From Ailurus styani (taxonomy: Eukaryota; Chordata; Mammalia; Carnivora; Ailuridae): a stretch of DNA of 64,000 nt. Location: NCBI GenBank assembly GCA_002007465.1, contig LNAC01000031.1, forward strand, positions 5,750 to 69,749, written 5' to 3'. Within the stretch, counting starts at the first letter, position 1; the number at the start of each line of letters is the position of its first letter. The translations under genes were made by a program, and so were the position numbers. Below are positions 11,571 through 23,270 of this stretch, piece after piece. The notes under the pieces are model-generated. The model did not search any database. It had not been told where the DNA came from and worked only from the letters and a program-made list of their open reading frames with translations.

Positions 11571-12407
11571 TCCAAAGTGACTTGCATGGTCCTGCAGCCT
11601 TGGTTTGATCGTTTTGCTACAAGTTTATTTTAAATGAACCTGTTTTCTGATATGTCATCTTGCTACAAAAATAAAAATAAGCCTGTTTTTACTTTTTCTT
11701 CCTTCGTAGATCACTGGCCTCACAGCTACTGTAGAGAACTTATTCAATTGTTTAACATTAACTTTTAAGTATATTGTTTTTTATCTCATCTGTGGTATGA
11801 CAAAGTTTTACCTTCTTTGTGGACACCTGCCGTTCCTCTACACCCACAGTCCGCCCAAAATAATGCGATGAATATGACACCAGCTGTCATTAAAAAGAGT
11901 TCTTTAAAATGTAAGTGAAGAAAACTGTGTATTTATTATTATTACTAAGTAATTCTAATGCTTAGTTACTTGTCTTGTTCTACCCTTAAACACAAAGGAT
12001 AATTATTAAACATTTAATATTATTAGGTATAACTATAAAGGCATATTGTTAGAAGTATTAGCACATTTTACCATTACATTCTTGTATTTTCATTGGTAAG
12101 AAAATACGTAGAGAAATTGTTTGGAGTTATATTTTAGTGCTTTTTGAAGCAAGTATATAAACAGAAGACTGAATTATCTTTGTTTTAATCAACATCTGCT
12201 AAAACCCTATCTGATGTCTAAGTCTGTATTTATGTCCACATATATTCACCAAATATTTAATATTCCTATTTATATTACTGATAATTTTGCTGAATTCAGA
12301 ATGGATCATTAATTTTGAGTTTACATTTTACAAATGCAATGCAGGCATATCTATCAGGTAGTGACAAAAGAGATTTTTCTACTTTCCGAGTGAATTTTTA
12401 AAATTAT
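11571..12407. other. Unassigned AT-rich sequence
   Basis: No repeat or gene seen. The segment runs from the L2 end to a CA microsatellite and contains only scattered short AT runs. Confidence 0.5.
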
Positions 12408-12453
12408 ACACACACACACACACACACACACACCACACACATACACACACACA
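12408..12453 (+). repeat. (CA)n microsatellite, interrupted
   Basis: A CA dinucleotide run interrupted by ACC and ATA near 12431-12442. Confidence 0.93.
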
Positions 12454-12630
12454 TCATTCTTCCGTATATCAGTATATAACATGGGAGGCTGAGAGATGGA
12501 TTCATTTCAGAGTATAATCATACAAAGTTACATTATTAATTTTAGATAAAGAACAAGAATCACGTGCTTGAGGTTGACAGTCTCATTAGAAGTCTAAAAC
12601 AGATTCCTTTCTTCCAAGGAATATGGTCCA

Positions 12631-12654
12631 ATATGACATATGAATATGTCATAT
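12631..12654. repeat. Near-perfect palindrome
   Basis: The arm ATATGACATAT at 12631-12641 is followed after two bases by its exact reverse complement, ATATGTCATAT, at 12644-12654. It could form a small cruciform. No function is implied by the surroundings. Confidence 0.8.
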
Positions 12655-13035
12655 AAATATGTTAGCATTTTTAAGACCTAGTTATAGTAAAAACCATCAG
12701 TGTCATTTTATAATTACATAGAAACATGTTTCCATTTTCTTCCTATTAACATCATCAGAAGTTGGATCAGAAAGGGGAAAAAATATGCACCTGTTATAGT
12801 GGAAAGAGATTAGTGGGACTAGCTTTAAAATTACGGCATTATAATTATTATTATATTATTTCATTATCATAATCATCACCACACACAAGAGAGAGGAAAA
12901 AATTTCATCATAATGCCATTGTAAGCAGGAATAAACTAGTCAATTCAGCCAAGTTGCCAAATTTTGGAATGAATAGTAATAGGGGTGGTTACTGCCCACT
13001 ATCCAATCATGCCATACTGGCCACATTAGATTTTC

Positions 13036-13042
13036 AATTTTC

Positions 13043-13091
<49 letters not shown>

Positions 13092-13688
13092 TGCCCCAGG
13101 GGTAAAGGTCTGTGAATCACCAGGCTTACAGCTTTCACAGCACTCACCATAGCACAAATGTCCCCAATGTACATAACCCATCCACCCTATCGCTACCCTC
13201 CCACCCCCCAGTAACCCTCAGTTTGTTTCGTGAGATTAAGAGTCTCAGTTTGTCTCCTTCCCGATCCCATCTTGTTTCATTTTTTCCCTCCCTACCCCCC
13301 ATGACCCCCGCACCTTGCCCCTCAAATTCCCTCATAGCAGACAGATCATATGATAATTGTCTTTCTCTGATTGAATTATTTCGCTTAGTATAATACCCTC
13401 TAGTTCCATCCACATCATTGCAAACAGCAAGATTTCGTTTCTTTTGATGGCTGCATAGTATTCCATTGTATATATAAACCACATCTTCTTTATCCATTTA
13501 TCTGTTGATGGATATCTAGATTCTTTCTTTAGTTGGGCTATTGTGGACATTGCTGCTATAAACATTCAGGTGCATGTGCCCCTGCAGATCACTACATTTG
13601 TATCTTTAGGTTAAATACCCAGTAGTGTGATAACAGTATGGAGGTTCCTTAAAAAGTTGACAAGAGAGCTATCCTATGACCCAGCAAT
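13036..13688 (-). mobile_element. L1 insertion with 5' inversion (twin priming)
   Basis: From the TTA-rich tail to about 13632, the + strand is the reverse complement of a carnivoran L1 3' UTR and ORF2 C-terminus (GTCTGTGAATCACCAGGCTT near 13107, ATTGTGGACATTGCTGCTAT near 13540). At about 13633 the orientation flips. AACAGTATGGAGGTTCCTTA and TATCCTATGACCCAGCAATC then read in the ORF2 sense direction, being the segment expected just upstream. The whole unit lies between near-identical 14-bp copies (CACATTAGATTTTC and CACTTTAGATTTTC) at 13022-13035 and 13689-13702. No ORF is intact. Confidence 0.9.
13043..13092 (+). repeat. (ATT)n microsatellite in an L1 tail
   Basis: About 16 ATT units occupying the position of the poly(A) tail of the minus-strand L1. 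This suggests that the tail was converted to, or inserted with, a TAA repeat. Confidence 0.93.
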
Positions 13689-14036
13689 CACTTTAGATTT
13701 TCTAAGTATAGCTTTATTTTGTTTCACAATCTCATTTCTAAGTTATTAAGTTTAAAGAACTAACATTACAGAACTAACAGCACCCTGTCTTTCAGCTCAT
13801 CTATGGGGTATGAGAAACACAAGAAGAATATTAAGCAAGTGCACGGGAACAGGTGCTACTATGCTACTGTCACTGCTCCTGAAGTCGAGGGATTTCAGAG
13901 TCCATTCCACTTAGAAAACTTCAGGCAGCATGGAGAACACTTAACTTCACCATAGTTCTTACCACTTGTCTGCAGTGTGTTTTAGGATTTACTAAATATG
14001 TTTATAGTGACATATGCAATACATTAAGAAAGACAT

Positions 14037-14065
14037 CTACACACACACACACACACACAACACAC
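14037..14065 (+). repeat. (CA)n microsatellite
   Basis: A short, nearly pure CA run interrupted once by CAACAC. Confidence 0.9.
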
Positions 14066-15269
14066 GCAGGCATTCCAATGAACAGGTTTTAGAATTATTC
14101 AAATATACAAGAATAAAATAATTCAATACTCCCAATCCATGATATCTTGCAATATATTTCAAATGATTCAGATATGGAGTTTAAAACTGACAAATTGAAA
14201 TAACATGCTACAAACTTTAATATGCTACTTTGTCCTGATAAACCAATTTGTAAAATTATTAACTAAAATTATGGGTAAGTTTCAGTATTAGTAAATGTCC
14301 TAGGCTATGGCACAGAAATAAGTCCAGCCATGATGTTTTATTTGGAAGATTCTGAGTCACTCCCATGCACACGTGTGCACACAAACACACACATAGAAGA
14401 AAGGCTTTGGGGTTTGCTCAATCTGAGAATGATATAAACTGTTGTCTTGTTCCTCTTGCTGGAAAAGCCTTGATAGAAATATCACTGTGAGCAAGTTCAG
14501 TCTTTTTTTCCTTTGAATACCGCAGGATAAATGGCAATGTCATTAAAGTATCCAGACAGTATTTGACATTTCTCAGTACCTGACGTGGAATGTTGTGGTT
14601 AGCTCCCTTCCAAACTTTTGATTCATACTATATCAGCAATCTAACACAGAGAAACATTTAATATTTATATCTGAGTTAGCACAACACAGAAATTTAAAAA
14701 TAAGTGCCAAAAATTTGCCTCAACTTATATAACTTTTCCTCTTTATATAAACTGGTAGACATCAATGATCAAAGATAAGATAGAGATTTTGGCATAATCT
14801 TTAAATAATTAAAATATAATTAAAAATTATACTTCCCATAGGGTTTTTTTCTGCTTCAAGTCCTATTATTAGTTTATGGACCATTTTTCATTTTCTCAGA
14901 AGCACACATAAAGCCCTTTGTTCACATAGTAACTTGGTCTGCCTTACTACTATATGGGAATAGAAAGCTCCAAGTATAAAATTGAAAGATAAGAATGAAG
15001 GCATCTGAGGTTCTATAGTAGTAAGACTGGATTCTTGGAAGTGTACTATAAATCACCTTCCTAACTACTGTAACTTATATTAATCTCTTTCAAAACAAAT
15101 CACAAATTGGTATCAATTATTATGAAATTGTGTATGTATTCCTTCAGTCATAAATAGTCTTTATAGTCTGGAAAGGTATAAAATAATTTTTTATATCTTC
15201 AAATGAAAAATATCAACATGCAATATTGAATAGAAAAAGTACTTGAAATTTCAGTAAATCACTAAGTTA

Positions 15270-15360
15270 TAGTGACATAAGATTCAGAGCTGAATGCCCT
15301 TGCTTGTGTCATCTACTAGCAAACTATGACAATGCTTTTCAGTCTACCTACATCTTCATC
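15270..15360 (+). mobile_element. Possible MIR fragment
   Basis: TCAGAGCTGAATGCCCTTGC and CATCTACTAGCAAACTATGA recall the MIR 'ctctgccacttactagctgtgtga' stretch in sense orientation. The resemblance is weak. Confidence 0.3.
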
Positions 15361-15595
15361 CAAACTAAAAAAAAAAAGTTTATATCAGATACTGAAAAAA
15401 AAGGTATACCTATGCATCATGCGAAATGTGACAGAGGTGTCAAGATTTCAGAAGCAACAATGACCTAGTTCTGAAGGCAAAATCTTTCATACAGCATTTG
15501 TGATACTCAGCAGCATCTTAATGCTGATGTAGATTTGGAGTCTAAATGACTGGTAATACAAGAATAGAAAAACTAGGACTTAAGAATGACTTTGT

Positions 15596-15785
15596 TGGGG
15601 TGACCTGAGTGACTCAGTTAAGTGTCTACCTTCGTCTCAGGTCATGATCCCAGGGTCCTGGGATCAAGTCCCTGCATCTGGCTCCTTGCTCAGCAAGACA
15701 GCCTGCTTCTCCCTCTCCCTTTGCCTTCTGTTCCCTCTGCTTGTGCTCTCTCTCTCTGTTATATAAAAACAAACAAATAAAAATA
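15596..15785 (+). mobile_element. Can-SINE, older type
   Basis: A diverged head, GGGGTGACCTGAGTGACTCA, leads to AAGTGTCTACCTTCGTCTCA and a standard CAGGTCATGATCCCAGGGTC core. A CT-rich region and an A-rich tail with AAATAAAAATAA follow. Possible TSD of about nine bases (AATGACTTT at 15585-15593, AATAACTTT at 15786-15794). Its tail carries a TATATAAAAAC variation. Confidence 0.92.
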
Positions 15786-15794
15786 ATAACTTTA

Positions 15795-16914
15795 TCATAA
15801 GGGGAAACCATACTTATTTTCATTTGTGGAAAGTATTCATGCTAAATTGTCATATGATATTATAATAAGAATGTTTAATTATGCCATTTGACAGATTAAT
15901 TTTAAGAGTTAAAATTTTTTACAATGTAAATTATATATAAAAAATTCATTTTTCTGTATTCCTAAATGATTTCAGTTGTCTAATCATAAATATTAAATAA
16001 TTAGAAAATCATTGATAGAGAAAATGGAAAATATGAATATGAAATTATACACTGATGAGCTTTCTGCATATTATCACACTGTTAATAACATATTACAAAC
16101 AAAATTTATCAGTTTGTTAGGATTCGTTGCAGTAAGAAATAGCACCTTGTTGGCAGTCTTAGTATTATCTCAGAAGGGAGAAAGGAGAGAGAACTTCATA
16201 GGTTCGGGGACTGGGATTAAGTGGTTTGAGATGGATCTTTCAAAGCATGAACTTGACTGGGACTGGGTAAAGTCTATAAATCATAGTTGAGTATTGGTAG
16301 TCATAGCAAGCACAGTTCCTATAGTGAACCTTGATAAGTAAACACTTGTTGATAACCAAGCTGTTTGCTTGAGCTGGCCGTTGCCTCAAATAAATTGATC
16401 TAAATGGATTTCCAGAAGTAGAGAATAAAGTTATATAATTGTTTACAGTTTTTTCTGTAAAGGTTTTTTAAAGCAAATGATCATAGTTCTTACGTGGTCC
16501 AAGTTCCCAACACAAATGGATTTTTTCAAAGATAATGTTGATTATATAGGTATAAAAAGGAAACTACCCATAGATTTATTTAAAATATTACATTTCTATA
16601 GTAAATAAAATTTACATTATTTTCTGAAAGTATTATTTTATAAAAAATGTCTAAGAAAGTAAAGTTAGCAATAATCCAAATAACATTTTTTATAGACAAT
16701 ATCATCTCATGATATTGATACCTAATGATAATTAATGGAAAACATGCTAGTTTCAGGAAACTTGTTTTATGTCTCTCTTAACTCTTAATTCTAGGCAAAT
16801 ATGCCTCTTTGCCCTCTTAATTATTAGGAAATATCCTCCATGGCTTCTTGCATATATATCTATGATAATTACCTCTGTTTTAGGGACAAAAGAAGATACT
16901 GTATTTAAATATCA
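15795..16914. other. Unassigned AT-rich sequence
   Basis: A 92-codon open frame from 16012 lies here. It shows no recognisable domain and no second exon nearby, so I do not call it. The interval ends at the TSD of an L1-SINE composite. Confidence 0.5.
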
Positions 16915-16926
16915 AAAGTTGCTTTG

Positions 16927-18152
16927 GGCACAAAAGTAGACACATAGATCATTGAAACAGAATAGAGACCCGCCCAAAATAAACCTACAATTATATGGTC
17001 AATTAATCTATGACAAAGGAGGCAAGAATATACAATGGTCAAAATACAGTGTCCTCAATAAACGATGCTTGGAAAACTGGACAGCTACATATAAAAATAT
17101 GAAATTGGACCACTTCCTAACACCATACACGAAAATAAACTCAAAATGGACTAAAGACCTAAATGTGAGACCTGAAACCATAAAATCCTAAAAGTGAGAA
17201 TAAACAGTAATTTCTCTGACGATGGCCATATAAACATTTTTGTAAGTGTCTTTTAAGGTGAGAGAAAAAAAAAAGCAAAAATAAACTATTGAGATGACAT
17301 CAAAATGAAAAGCTATTACACAATACAACAAACAGCAAAATATCAACAAAACAAAAAGACAACCTACTAAATGGGAGGAGGTATTTGCAAATGATATATC
17401 TGATAAGGGGTTAATATCCAAAATACATAAAGAACATATATAATTCAACACCAAAAAACAAACAATGCAATTAAAAAATGGGCAGAGGACTTGAATAGAC
17501 ATGTTTCCGAAGAAGATATACAGATGGCCAATGGACACATGAAAAGATGCTCAACATCACTCATCATCACCATGTGACATTACCTCAAAAGTGTCAGAAT
17601 GGCTAAAATCAAAATGACAAGAAATAGTAAGTGATGGTGAAGATATGGAGAAAAAAGAACCCTCATACACTGTAGGCAGGAATGTTAAGTTGGTACAGCC
17701 ACTGTGGAAAACAGTTTGGAGGTACTTCATAAAACAAAAGCAGATATATCATATGACCCAATCATTCTACTATTGGGTATTTATCGAAAGAAAATGAAAA
17801 TACTAATTTGAAAAGATATATGCACCCCTATGTTTATCTTAACATTATTTACAAGAGCCAAGATGTGGAAACAACCTCAATCTCCATTAACAGACAAATG
17901 GATGCAGAAATATGGTATATAGATAAAGATACACAATGGAATATTACACAACTATAAAAAAGAAAGACACTATGCCACTTGAGATAACATGGATGGATGT
18001 AGAAAGTATTATTCTAAGTGAAATAAGTCAGATTGAAAAAGAGAAATACCATATGATTCTACTCATAAGTGTAGTTTAAAAAAAAAACAGCAAATGAACA
18101 AACATAAAGCGGAACTAGAGGTATAAATAGAGAACAAACTGATGGTTGCCAG
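16927..18152 (+). mobile_element. L1 ORF2/3' UTR fragment, truncated at both ends
   Basis: It begins inside ORF2 at GGCACAAAAGTAGACACATA. The same segment lies at about 52905-52921 in another L1. It continues through the ORF2 C-terminal region with frame breaks, for instance stops after about 79 codons at 17191. The 3' part includes ATACCATATGATTCTACTCA near 18047 and ends at GAACAAACTGATGGTTGCCA near 18150. The last 150-200 bp of 3' UTR and its own A-tail are absent. The sequence joins directly to a SINE, and the TSD-like copies lie outside both elements. Confidence 0.88.
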
Positions 18153-18331
18153 TGGTTTGGGCCTCTGCCTTCAGCTCGGGTGGTGATCTCAGGGTTCTGG
18201 GATGGAGCCCCGCATTGGACTCTCCGCTCGGCAGGGAGCCTGCTTCCCCGTCTCTACCTGCCTCTCTGCCTACTTGTGATCGTTCTCTGTCAAATAAATA
18301 GGTAAAATCTTAAAAAAAGAAAAAAAAAAAG
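18150..18331 (+). mobile_element. Headless Can-SINE fused to the L1 fragment
   Basis: The first 15-20 bases of the family head are missing. Similarity starts around CAGTGG at 18150 and is clear from GCCTCTGCCTTCAGCTCGGG. The core GATCTCAGGGTTCTGGGATG and the GCCTACTTGTGATCG block place it near the mustelid-type copies. The tail is AAATAAATAGGTAAAATCTT plus an A-rich run. There is no TSD between it and the L1. The downstream copy of the flank (18332-18343) matches sequence upstream of the L1. Confidence 0.9.
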
Positions 18332-18346
18332 AAAGCTGCTTTGAGT

Positions 18347-19354
18347 GCCATTCCTAGTAAATATCCACTAAGTTTATTGTCAACAGTAATTTGTCCTCCG
18401 ATATAACTCAGTATTTTGCTAAAATAATCTTTTTAAATGGGTTAATTTTGACTAGGAGTTGGAAAATTAGGGGACTAGTAATGATAAAGGAGGTTTATTT
18501 CTAGATTTCTGGCTTCAGTTTTGCTGCAGTTTGTACAATTTTGTGTAGTACATGCAATTTATTTCAATTTGACAATGTTTTGCTGTATTATATGCAGATA
18601 TTTGATTATTTTTATCACTGTTTATATAGTAAAGTCTTATAGGACAAGAGATTTTTTTCACTGATACTATAATTGATATTAGTTAAAATAAGGGAATTAG
18701 AAATTAATAGCCACAGGAAAACAGGAAAATAATTATGATATGTGAATTTTTCAAAATTCTACTTGTGCATCCTCTAAAAGATTTTGAAAAATCTGTTCTC
18801 ATTCACTCCATTTAAACAATAACCATAAGCTCTTCTTTAAGAATTAGATATTATTCTTTATTCTTCTTTATACCTGAATTATTTTAATTCTAATTCCTAA
18901 ATAAAAATTTTATATTAATATTATAATTATATAATTAAAAATCTAAGATTTGTAACCCTATCACAATTCCCTATAAAATATGCATATAAATTGAAATTAA
19001 ATGTCCTTATTATTTATTAAGATCATACACTGTTAAACAATTTATTCTGAATTGAATTAATCCAGAATCCCTAAGATTTTAGGGTTGGCAAAGAGGTGAT
19101 GAAATCCTCTGAAGTTGATATTGACAAAATTGCAGAGACTAGCTTCCTACCTTTTGGTAGCTTGGTGGGACAAGGCCTTCTAATGTTGCTGGCCTGCACA
19201 CAATAACTTTATCCATTCATATCGTGTCTACTGAATACAACACTGAGGCAACTCTCCGCAACTAAGTCAGTCCCTGAAAGGGCTGATGATTGAGGTTTGT
19301 TGAACAGCACTCCTGTCAGCTGGGCCACTAGCTGATAATAGCTGAATGTATTGA
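18347..19354. other. Unassigned AT-rich sequence
   Basis: A very AT-rich patch lies near 18880-18970. No gene or element recognised. Confidence 0.5.
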
Positions 19355-19562
19355 CCTCTTACTATGCCTCAGATACTGTTCATATATTTTGCATTTACTA
19401 ATTCACTAAATTAACAAAACTATCTTGGAAGCTCAAACTTATAAATGAAGGAACTAAGGCACAGAGAAGTTACGTTTTTTCCATTATATCTAAATAACAC
19501 GTCAAAACCTGGTTATAAACTTACACTTTTGTTCCAAAAGCCTGGCTCTTAACTACTATAAT
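19355..19562 (-). mobile_element. MIR
   Basis: The + strand carries the MIR antisense pattern: GAAGGAACTAAGGCACAGAG with AAGTTACG at 19446-19474 (compare 'gaggaaactgaggcacagagaggttaag'). It is preceded by a CATTTACTAATTCACTAAAT block and followed by a CCTGGCTCTTAACTACTATA end. Clear family match, old divergence. Confidence 0.75.
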
Positions 19563-20575
19563 ATTTGGTCTCTCAGACTCACATGAATGTTACACATTCC
19601 CTAGTTCACAGTATGTAAAGATCATGTTATCTCTAGAAATTTTATAATGTAACTAATTATTGACTGCTGAGAGCTTTGCAGTGTGTGTCTTGTAAAATTT
19701 TCTGATTACATACACCAACAGGAGGGGCATCGTAATATTTAATGACTCTGAGCACAACTTTGTGAAAGAAGTTTTATCATCATCATCATCATCACATGAA
19801 AAAGTGAGATTCAGGAAAAATAAATAATTTGTTAAAGGCAAAGAGAGAAGTAAGACCTTTTATCAGGTCTTTATTTTAAATCTCTTTGCTATGATAATGT
19901 GCTCCTTCTTCTTTTCCTTTCTTTTCTTTTAACAAATTCATTGGCAGTCCGAGAACCTAATCACCCCAGTCTATTAGATGAGCAGCACTACTCAATACTT
20001 CATATGAAGAAAGAAGGCCAGTGCCATTTTTGAAAACAAAGGAGTGACATGTCTGTGCCCAATTTCCTGAGTGGAGCAAATGACTGTAGTGTAACAGAAA
20101 AGATGAATAGAAGGTACACGAACTGTAATATGTCATCAATTTTCTTTATCTGAACTTAAGTGCATCTGGTTTGGGTGACTTTAGGCTATTTTTTCTTCCC
20201 TTACCAATGGTGAATGGATATAGGAAACATAGAGCGAAAATGTATATCTTACTCTGGATGCATTATAATAGTTGAGACCTGAGAATCTGAATTACAGTTT
20301 AACTGTTTAAAAAAATAAATTCCGTATAGTGATGATATCTCTCCTTTTAGTTACGTTTCTCTTCCAGTTCTTAAAGCAGAAGTACAAGATGGATAAATAA
20401 AAAAAAAAAACCTAAAAAGTGATCACTATGAAATCAAATCCCTATACTCACAATAAGGTGGGGTTTCTAGTACCATTTTCCTGCTCAGAAGGCAAAGAAT
20501 GTGAGAATGCAGTGAGAGCAAAGTAATTATTATTTGTACCTAGATACCCTTAAGGCAAATACTTTATACAACAGG
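19563..20575. other. Unassigned sequence
   Basis: Contains a six-unit ATC repeat at about 19775-19793. It encodes a run of aspartates on the minus strand, which is an artefact of the repeat. No gene seen. Confidence 0.5.
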
Positions 20576-20576
20576 C

Positions 20577-20609
<33 letters not shown>

Positions 20610-20629
20610 TACACTTATATATATATATT
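20576..20629. repeat. Compound (AT)n/(AC)n microsatellite
   Basis: An AT run of about 12 units is followed by ACACAC and a second TATATATA block. The self-complementary AT parts could extrude hairpins. Confidence 0.92.
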
Positions 20630-20636
20630 CCAATTT

Positions 20637-20790
20637 ATTACTATTATTATTACCTAATAAATTACTTATGAGAAAACTAAACCTGAAATAGTAAACAGTC
20701 TGAGTTCACAGAGCTCTGCACTGGTAAAGCCAGCACCGACATGTGAGCTTTTGTAATACAAATATCTGTTCTGTGTAAGTCACAGCTTCC
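20637..20790 (-). mobile_element. Probable MIR
   Basis: TTACTTATGAGAAAACTAAACCTG on the + strand mirrors the antisense MIR 'acagatgagaaaactgaggc' region. GAGTTCACAGAGCTCTGC and GTAAAGCCAGCACC correspond to the 'cacacagctagtaagtggcagagcc' part. Ends are uncertain. Confidence 0.55.
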
Positions 20791-22119
20791 CAAAGGGTCT
20801 TTCCTTGTTACAAGTAGAATCTTCACTTTTATTGTTCGGAGAGGAGTAATTTAGGGCATGTTCAAATTAACATTATATTATAGATAAAATAAACCAAACA
20901 TACACTGCCGTGATTCATTAGATTGTATAAGGAAGAGAAACAATAAGGAAAGAAGATTATTAGTCTTTCCAGTAGTTTAAGATGGGTGAATATAAGAATA
21001 GCCTCTGTGTTGTTCATACAATATCTTACTTCTTACCTCCCAAGTGACAAAGAGAAGCTAATTTTATCATGTGAGATCTTTTCACGCAGTCTGTATTTTT
21101 CTGACCCAAATTTTAAGCTGTAATGTACAAATCAATCTCAGAGATGAAACTGAGATAGTCACCTGAGATAAAAGTTAGCCAGAACCCCCAGAGGTTTAGT
21201 GTATTTAGTTTAGATGTTAAAAGCTTAGCTACACACTAGGGGAGGCTTACAACATTACAGCTCCTACTGACAAAATGTCTAGCCATCCTGCCTTTAGCCT
21301 CGCCTCTTCTGAAAAACAGCTGGTATCACTCACTAGTGATTAGCAAAAGACAAAATTAGAGCTTCAACTAAAAAAACCAAAGCTTCTTTTTATTTGATTA
21401 AAAAATGTTGAATATATTACATTAGAAGGCAGAGACTCGGTTAACTAAATCAGAGAAAAGAGGAAAGTATGTCAAGTTCTAGGTTGTCCTATACTCTTTT
21501 CAGCCTTGGAATCTGAGTTGATTAGTTGCTGTATCTGCCTAGCTTCATAGGTGGCAGCAATGTAGCTTTCCATTGATTTCAAATCACTTTCAAAACAGTG
21601 ACTGACAGATCATATTTACTGATGGCAACAAAACAGAGGTGGGTCACTGATCAGTCACAGTGGTGAGGTCCACAGCAAGAGAGCAAGTCCATTTGAACCA
21701 TATTTCTCTACTTACGTCCTATTCACACTAGTTTGATTCAGTCAGATTTAGCTGCCACTTGTACATAAATTTTCTGTGTCAAACCATGACTGTAATAAAG
21801 TGTTGTTTCTACTGGTAATAAAGTATAGAATAAGTGATTTTTTTTAAATTTATAAAACAGGTTCATTTGGCCAAAAAAAGAAAAAAAAAGCAAAAAACAA
21901 AAACAAAAACCCACATGACTTCACTGCTTCTACCAAGTATCATTTTCCCAATGACTTAGCTTAAGTTGAGAAAGAATTTGGTAAAGACATTTTAAAAATA
22001 TTCCAATAAAAGTATTCGGCAAACAATGTTTTGCTCTGCTTCGGTGGTGTTTATAAGTATTTATTTTCTTTCATCTTCTGATTGTGCTGTATCACCAATT
22101 ATAAATTCCTGCTATTTTT
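20791..22119. other. Unassigned sequence
   Basis: No named repeat recognised apart from an A-rich run (GCAAAAAACAAAAACAAAAA) near 21890. No coding signal. Confidence 0.5.
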
Positions 22120-23056
22120 CCTCTATTAATTTATCCTTGGTTGAAATATAATTTACATTTACCGAAATGCTCACCTCCTGAGTGTAACTTTCAATCAAGT
22201 TTTGACAAATGCAAATTAAGACAGAGAATGTTCCCATCATGGCAGAAAATTCTCTCATGCCCTTTCCCCACCTATAAGTGACAACTGATCTGATTTCTAA
22301 TAACATGGATTAGTTTTGCATAATCTTGGATTCTATATTAATGAAACCGTACAGTACAGTATATTCTTTTGGCTGACTGGCTCCATTCATTCAGCAAAAT
22401 ATTCTTGAGTTTCCTCCTGTCATTGCACATGTCAGTAATTTGTTCCTTTTTTATTACTGGGGAATAATCAAACACAGTGTGTCAATCCATTCTCCTGTTG
22501 ATGGATGTTGGGATTATTTGCAGGTTTCTCTTGGTTTGTTTTGCTATTATGAATAAAGCTGCTATGAATATTCTTTTCAAGGTTCTTGAGGGCAAACCTT
22601 TTTACTTATCTTAAATTAAAAAATCTCAGTGCAGAACTGCTGGATCATAGAGTGTTACGTTTAATTAAAGAAAATGACAGTTTTCCAAAGAGGTTATATA
22701 CCACATTTATATTTTTCCCAATAACACATGAGAGTTTTGCTACTTCCATATCCTCTCCAACTTTTAATATTTTCATATTTTCACTTTCTTTTTCTTTTTT
22801 CATTTATTTGTATTTCATGGTAGATTTAATTTTCATACTATAGGCAATTGATATGAAGCACTTTTTCATGTGCTTAATAGGCCCTTATATATTTTCCTTC
22901 TCAAGTGTTGGTTCAAATAGTTTACCCATTCTTCTACTGGGTTTTTAAAATGCGGATTTTTAATTCCTTTTTATATGGATACAAGTCTTTTATCACATAC
23001 GTGTGTTACAGATTTTTCTCCCAGTAGGTCTTCACTATGCATGTTTCCAGTCACAT

Positions 23057-23270
23057 CGTTTTGTTTTGTTTTGTTTTGTTTTTTAATATTTTATTTATTT
23101 GAGAGAGAGACAGCAAGAGAGAGAAGAGCGGGGATGGGGAGGGGCAGAGGGAGAGAGAGAAGCAGACTTCCCGCTCAGTGGGGAGCCTGATGTTGCTCTT
23201 GATCCCAGGACCCCAAGATCATGACCTGAGCTGAAGTCAGATGTTTAAATGACTGAGTCATCCAGGCACC
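23057..23270 (-). mobile_element. Can-SINE with (GTTTT)n tail
   Basis: The minus-strand head ends at 23270 (GGTGCCTGGATGACTCAGTC). The middle has GGGGAGGGGCAGAGGGAGAG, and the tail is a TTTTG-repeat at 23058-23083. TSD-like TTTCCAGTCACAT at 23044-23056 and TTTCCAATTACAT at 23271-23283 differ by two transitions. It sits inside the ancient L1. Confidence 0.95.

Larger units (their letters stand above)
13703..15584. other. Unassigned sequence with small CA repeats
   Basis: Apart from a CA run at 14037-14065, a shorter CA-rich patch near 14369-14393 and a possible MIR fragment near 15270-15360, I see no named element. No reading frame here is worth calling. Confidence 0.5.

Noticed and set aside
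13144..13497. 117-codon open frame on the minus strand
   Set aside because: It lies in L1 3' sequence (ORF2 end and 3' UTR) and is a by-product of that element, not a host gene.
17188..17538. 116-codon open frame on the minus strand
   Set aside because: Antisense to an L1 ORF2 fragment, with a hydrophobic composition typical of such antisense frames.
19775..19793. Acidic (poly-Asp) tract on the minus strand, as in some DNA- or metal-binding proteins
   Set aside because: It is a six-unit ATC repeat inside a 62-codon frame with no other protein feature.
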